The position numbers and the translations under genes are program-made. Source: Rallus limicola (taxonomy: Eukaryota > Chordata > Aves > Gruiformes > Rallidae). From it: a stretch of DNA of 64,000 nucleotides. Within the stretch, counting starts at the first letter, position 1; every line of letters begins with the position of its first letter. The stretch is taken from the NCBI GenBank assembly GCA_022605955.1, contig JAKCOZ010000001.1:18592146-18656145 (forward strand), written 5' to 3'. The notes beneath the pieces are model-generated. The model was not told the origin of the DNA and did no database searches. It saw only the letters and a program-made list of their open reading frames with translations. Below are positions 62,621 through 64,000 of the stretch, piece by piece.

Positions 62621-64000
62621 CAGGTGCTGCTCTTCATATTTAGAGAAGTAAAACAAAGGGTTTAAGAATTCAGCCTGTCATTACCCCCAGCACAGTCCTT
62701 TCCAGTACTGAAGCTTTTGCACAGGAACTGCTGCTCTCATCTTCCCGTATTTTCCAGGTTTGTGATTTTTGCCCTGCAGGATGCTGGGGGGGCGCTATAT
62801 TTTGTGGCTATTGATGTACTGTACATGATAGCTACTTAAGTGCCCCAAGGGTCACTTTGCTGTTTCATTTCCTCTTGGTCTGATCCTCCCCACCAATGTC
62901 TTTAATGTATTCATTGTTAGAAGTGCTATACTCTTCTATGCAGTGTGGTCCCTTGACTAGTGTCTCCTGCTCCTTCTTAAAAGCTCTTTTCCCTACACTC
63001 CCTCTCTCAAATACCAGAAGTTTTTCAGCTTTTAGCTCTGTGCCATATGTAGTATATTATTTACTGGAGGGAACAGGCCTATGTATCCTAGTCCAGAGAT
63101 ATGATCAGGAAGGAGACAGCCCCACACTTCACAAGGTAAAGCAAAGGACCCAGCAAGCACACATTTCACTAGGACTGGTGTACAGGCTGCTCATAGTCAC
63201 CTCAACCCCCTTTCAATTGCAATGTGCATTTCTCCAGACCTATGAAAGGCAACTGGGATATTTATAGCAGTGTCAGAAGAGGCAGGAAGTAGGAAACTGG
63301 GGTGGGTGTTTGGAAAGTGTATAAAGGGCTTGGAACAGTGGGGCCAGCCTGCAACTCCTTCCCTCAAAAGAACACGGAGCTCAAGGAGAAGTATCTGGGG
63401 AATAGCTGGTTTTCTACAGATGTCCTCTGGCTCTCTCTTCCTCTACCTGTTGCCTTTCCAACACCAGCCATTTCCCGTCTTTCAAAGTCAAGTGGAAGTT
63501 TTCCATTCTGTGGTTTTCCTGTCTTGGTACAAGCAAGCACATTTTCTCCCTTACACTTTAACTGTTTGGAGACTGAACACCAAGACCAGCTCACTAGGGA
63601 GAGAGCTTCCTATTTAAAGCTGACCCTAGAAATTTGAGAGAGCTGATTAAACAGGTATCCACTGAGCATGAGATTGAACTTCTTGTCTGAACAAATGCAC
63701 CAGTGCTCTTTTATAGAAAATTATCAGCAAACATAATGCCAGCAGACCCCCCTAACACTCCCCAGTACTGAGGGAAACATAGGGAAAAGGAAGCAGATGT
63801 TGAAGTCCCCATACTGTAATTGTATTACAGCATGAGAGAGTTAAAATTGATGTCCTTCAGCCTAGGCCAGCAGGATCTTGGGTCATTTTGAACATGGCCC
63901 TGTAGAACCTGTTAGCTATGTGCTGTTGTGGGTTGTTTTTTTAATGAACCCCCAAAGAGCAAGAAGTAATAACGTGTTACCTTTATGCTGTTGCACCTCT

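Larger units (their letters stand above)
46930..64000 (-). other. TIMP3: TIMP3 intron 1 (3' part, over 17 kb)
   Basis: The intron upstream of exon 2 runs off the window. No minus-strand signal peptide or CTC-type mature N-terminus and no CpG-island-like promoter was seen, so exon 1 lies beyond 64000. A very long first intron is also typical of mammalian TIMP3. The intron holds A- or T-rich runs (48115-48180, 49120-49139, 62565-62583), a small ACC repeat at 49319-49336, a G-rich block at 62584-62620, and a GC-rich pocket near 56489-56604 that has splice-site-like borders. No CR1 or LTR copies are visible. Small motif-rich spots at 58100-58200 and 59620-59700 could be regulatory, but the evidence is thin. 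Confidence 0.85.

Noticed and set aside
46930..64000. Search for TIMP3 exon 1 and its promoter
   Set aside because: No minus-strand signal peptide plus Cys-Thr-Cys start, no matching phase-1 donor and no CpG island was seen. It probably lies beyond the window.
1..64000. CRISPR arrays, phage or plasmid modules, operons, tRNA and rRNA genes
   Set aside because: The spaced short repeats are microsatellites or CR1 tails, and coding sequence is split by GT/AG introns. Nothing of prokaryotic type is present and no tRNA cloverleaf was noticed by eye.

Overview
This is a stretch of bird nuclear chromosome, probably chicken or a close galliform. It contains diverged CR1 LINE fragments, an avian endogenous-retrovirus LTR fragment, spliced exons with GT/AG borders, and long AT-leaning introns. 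The TIMP3 residues read here match my memory of chicken TIMP-3, so the species call is inference. No prokaryotic gene organisation, CRISPR array, tRNA or rRNA gene was seen.

Two genes are recognised, on opposite strands and nested. SYN3 (synapsin III) runs on the + strand. Three consecutive coding exons, probably 3, 4 and 5, lie at 10918-11009, 24706-24862 and 31385-31474. Together they encode 113 residues of the N-terminal half of the ATP-binding C domain, and their phases fit exactly. The SYN3 intron that starts at 31475 does not end in the window. Inside it, on the - strand, lies TIMP3 (tissue inhibitor of metalloproteinases 3). Exon 2 is at 46847-46929, exon 3 at 40445-40556, exon 4 at 39652-39773 and the last coding exon at 38847-39044, with a long 3'UTR running down to about 34.5 kb. 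These exons encode 171 of the expected 188 mature residues. Exon 1 (signal peptide, N-terminal Cys and promoter) was not found and should lie beyond 64000.

Layout: 1-10917 is the SYN3 intron before exon 3, with old CR1 pieces. 11010-24705 is intron 3, holding most of the CR1 copies, including a tail-to-tail inverted pair at 17.5-19.25 kb, and some candidate conserved non-coding blocks. 24863-31384 is intron 4, with an ERVL-type LTR fragment. 31475-64000 is SYN3 intron 5 with TIMP3 inside. I see no CR1 or LTR copy from about 34.0 kb to the end, only simple repeats.

The synapsin/TIMP nesting is a known ancient arrangement, also seen for SYN1/TIMP1, SYN2/TIMP4 and fly Syn/Timp, so it is not new. 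The items most worth a second look are a possible cryptic, cysteine-rich exon in TIMP3 intron 1 (56489-56604, - strand), perfect miR-21, miR-221/222 and miR-181 seed matches in the TIMP3 3'UTR, several possible polyadenylation sites, and inverted CR1 copies that could pair in SYN3 pre-mRNA. I did not find a clearly new biological system.
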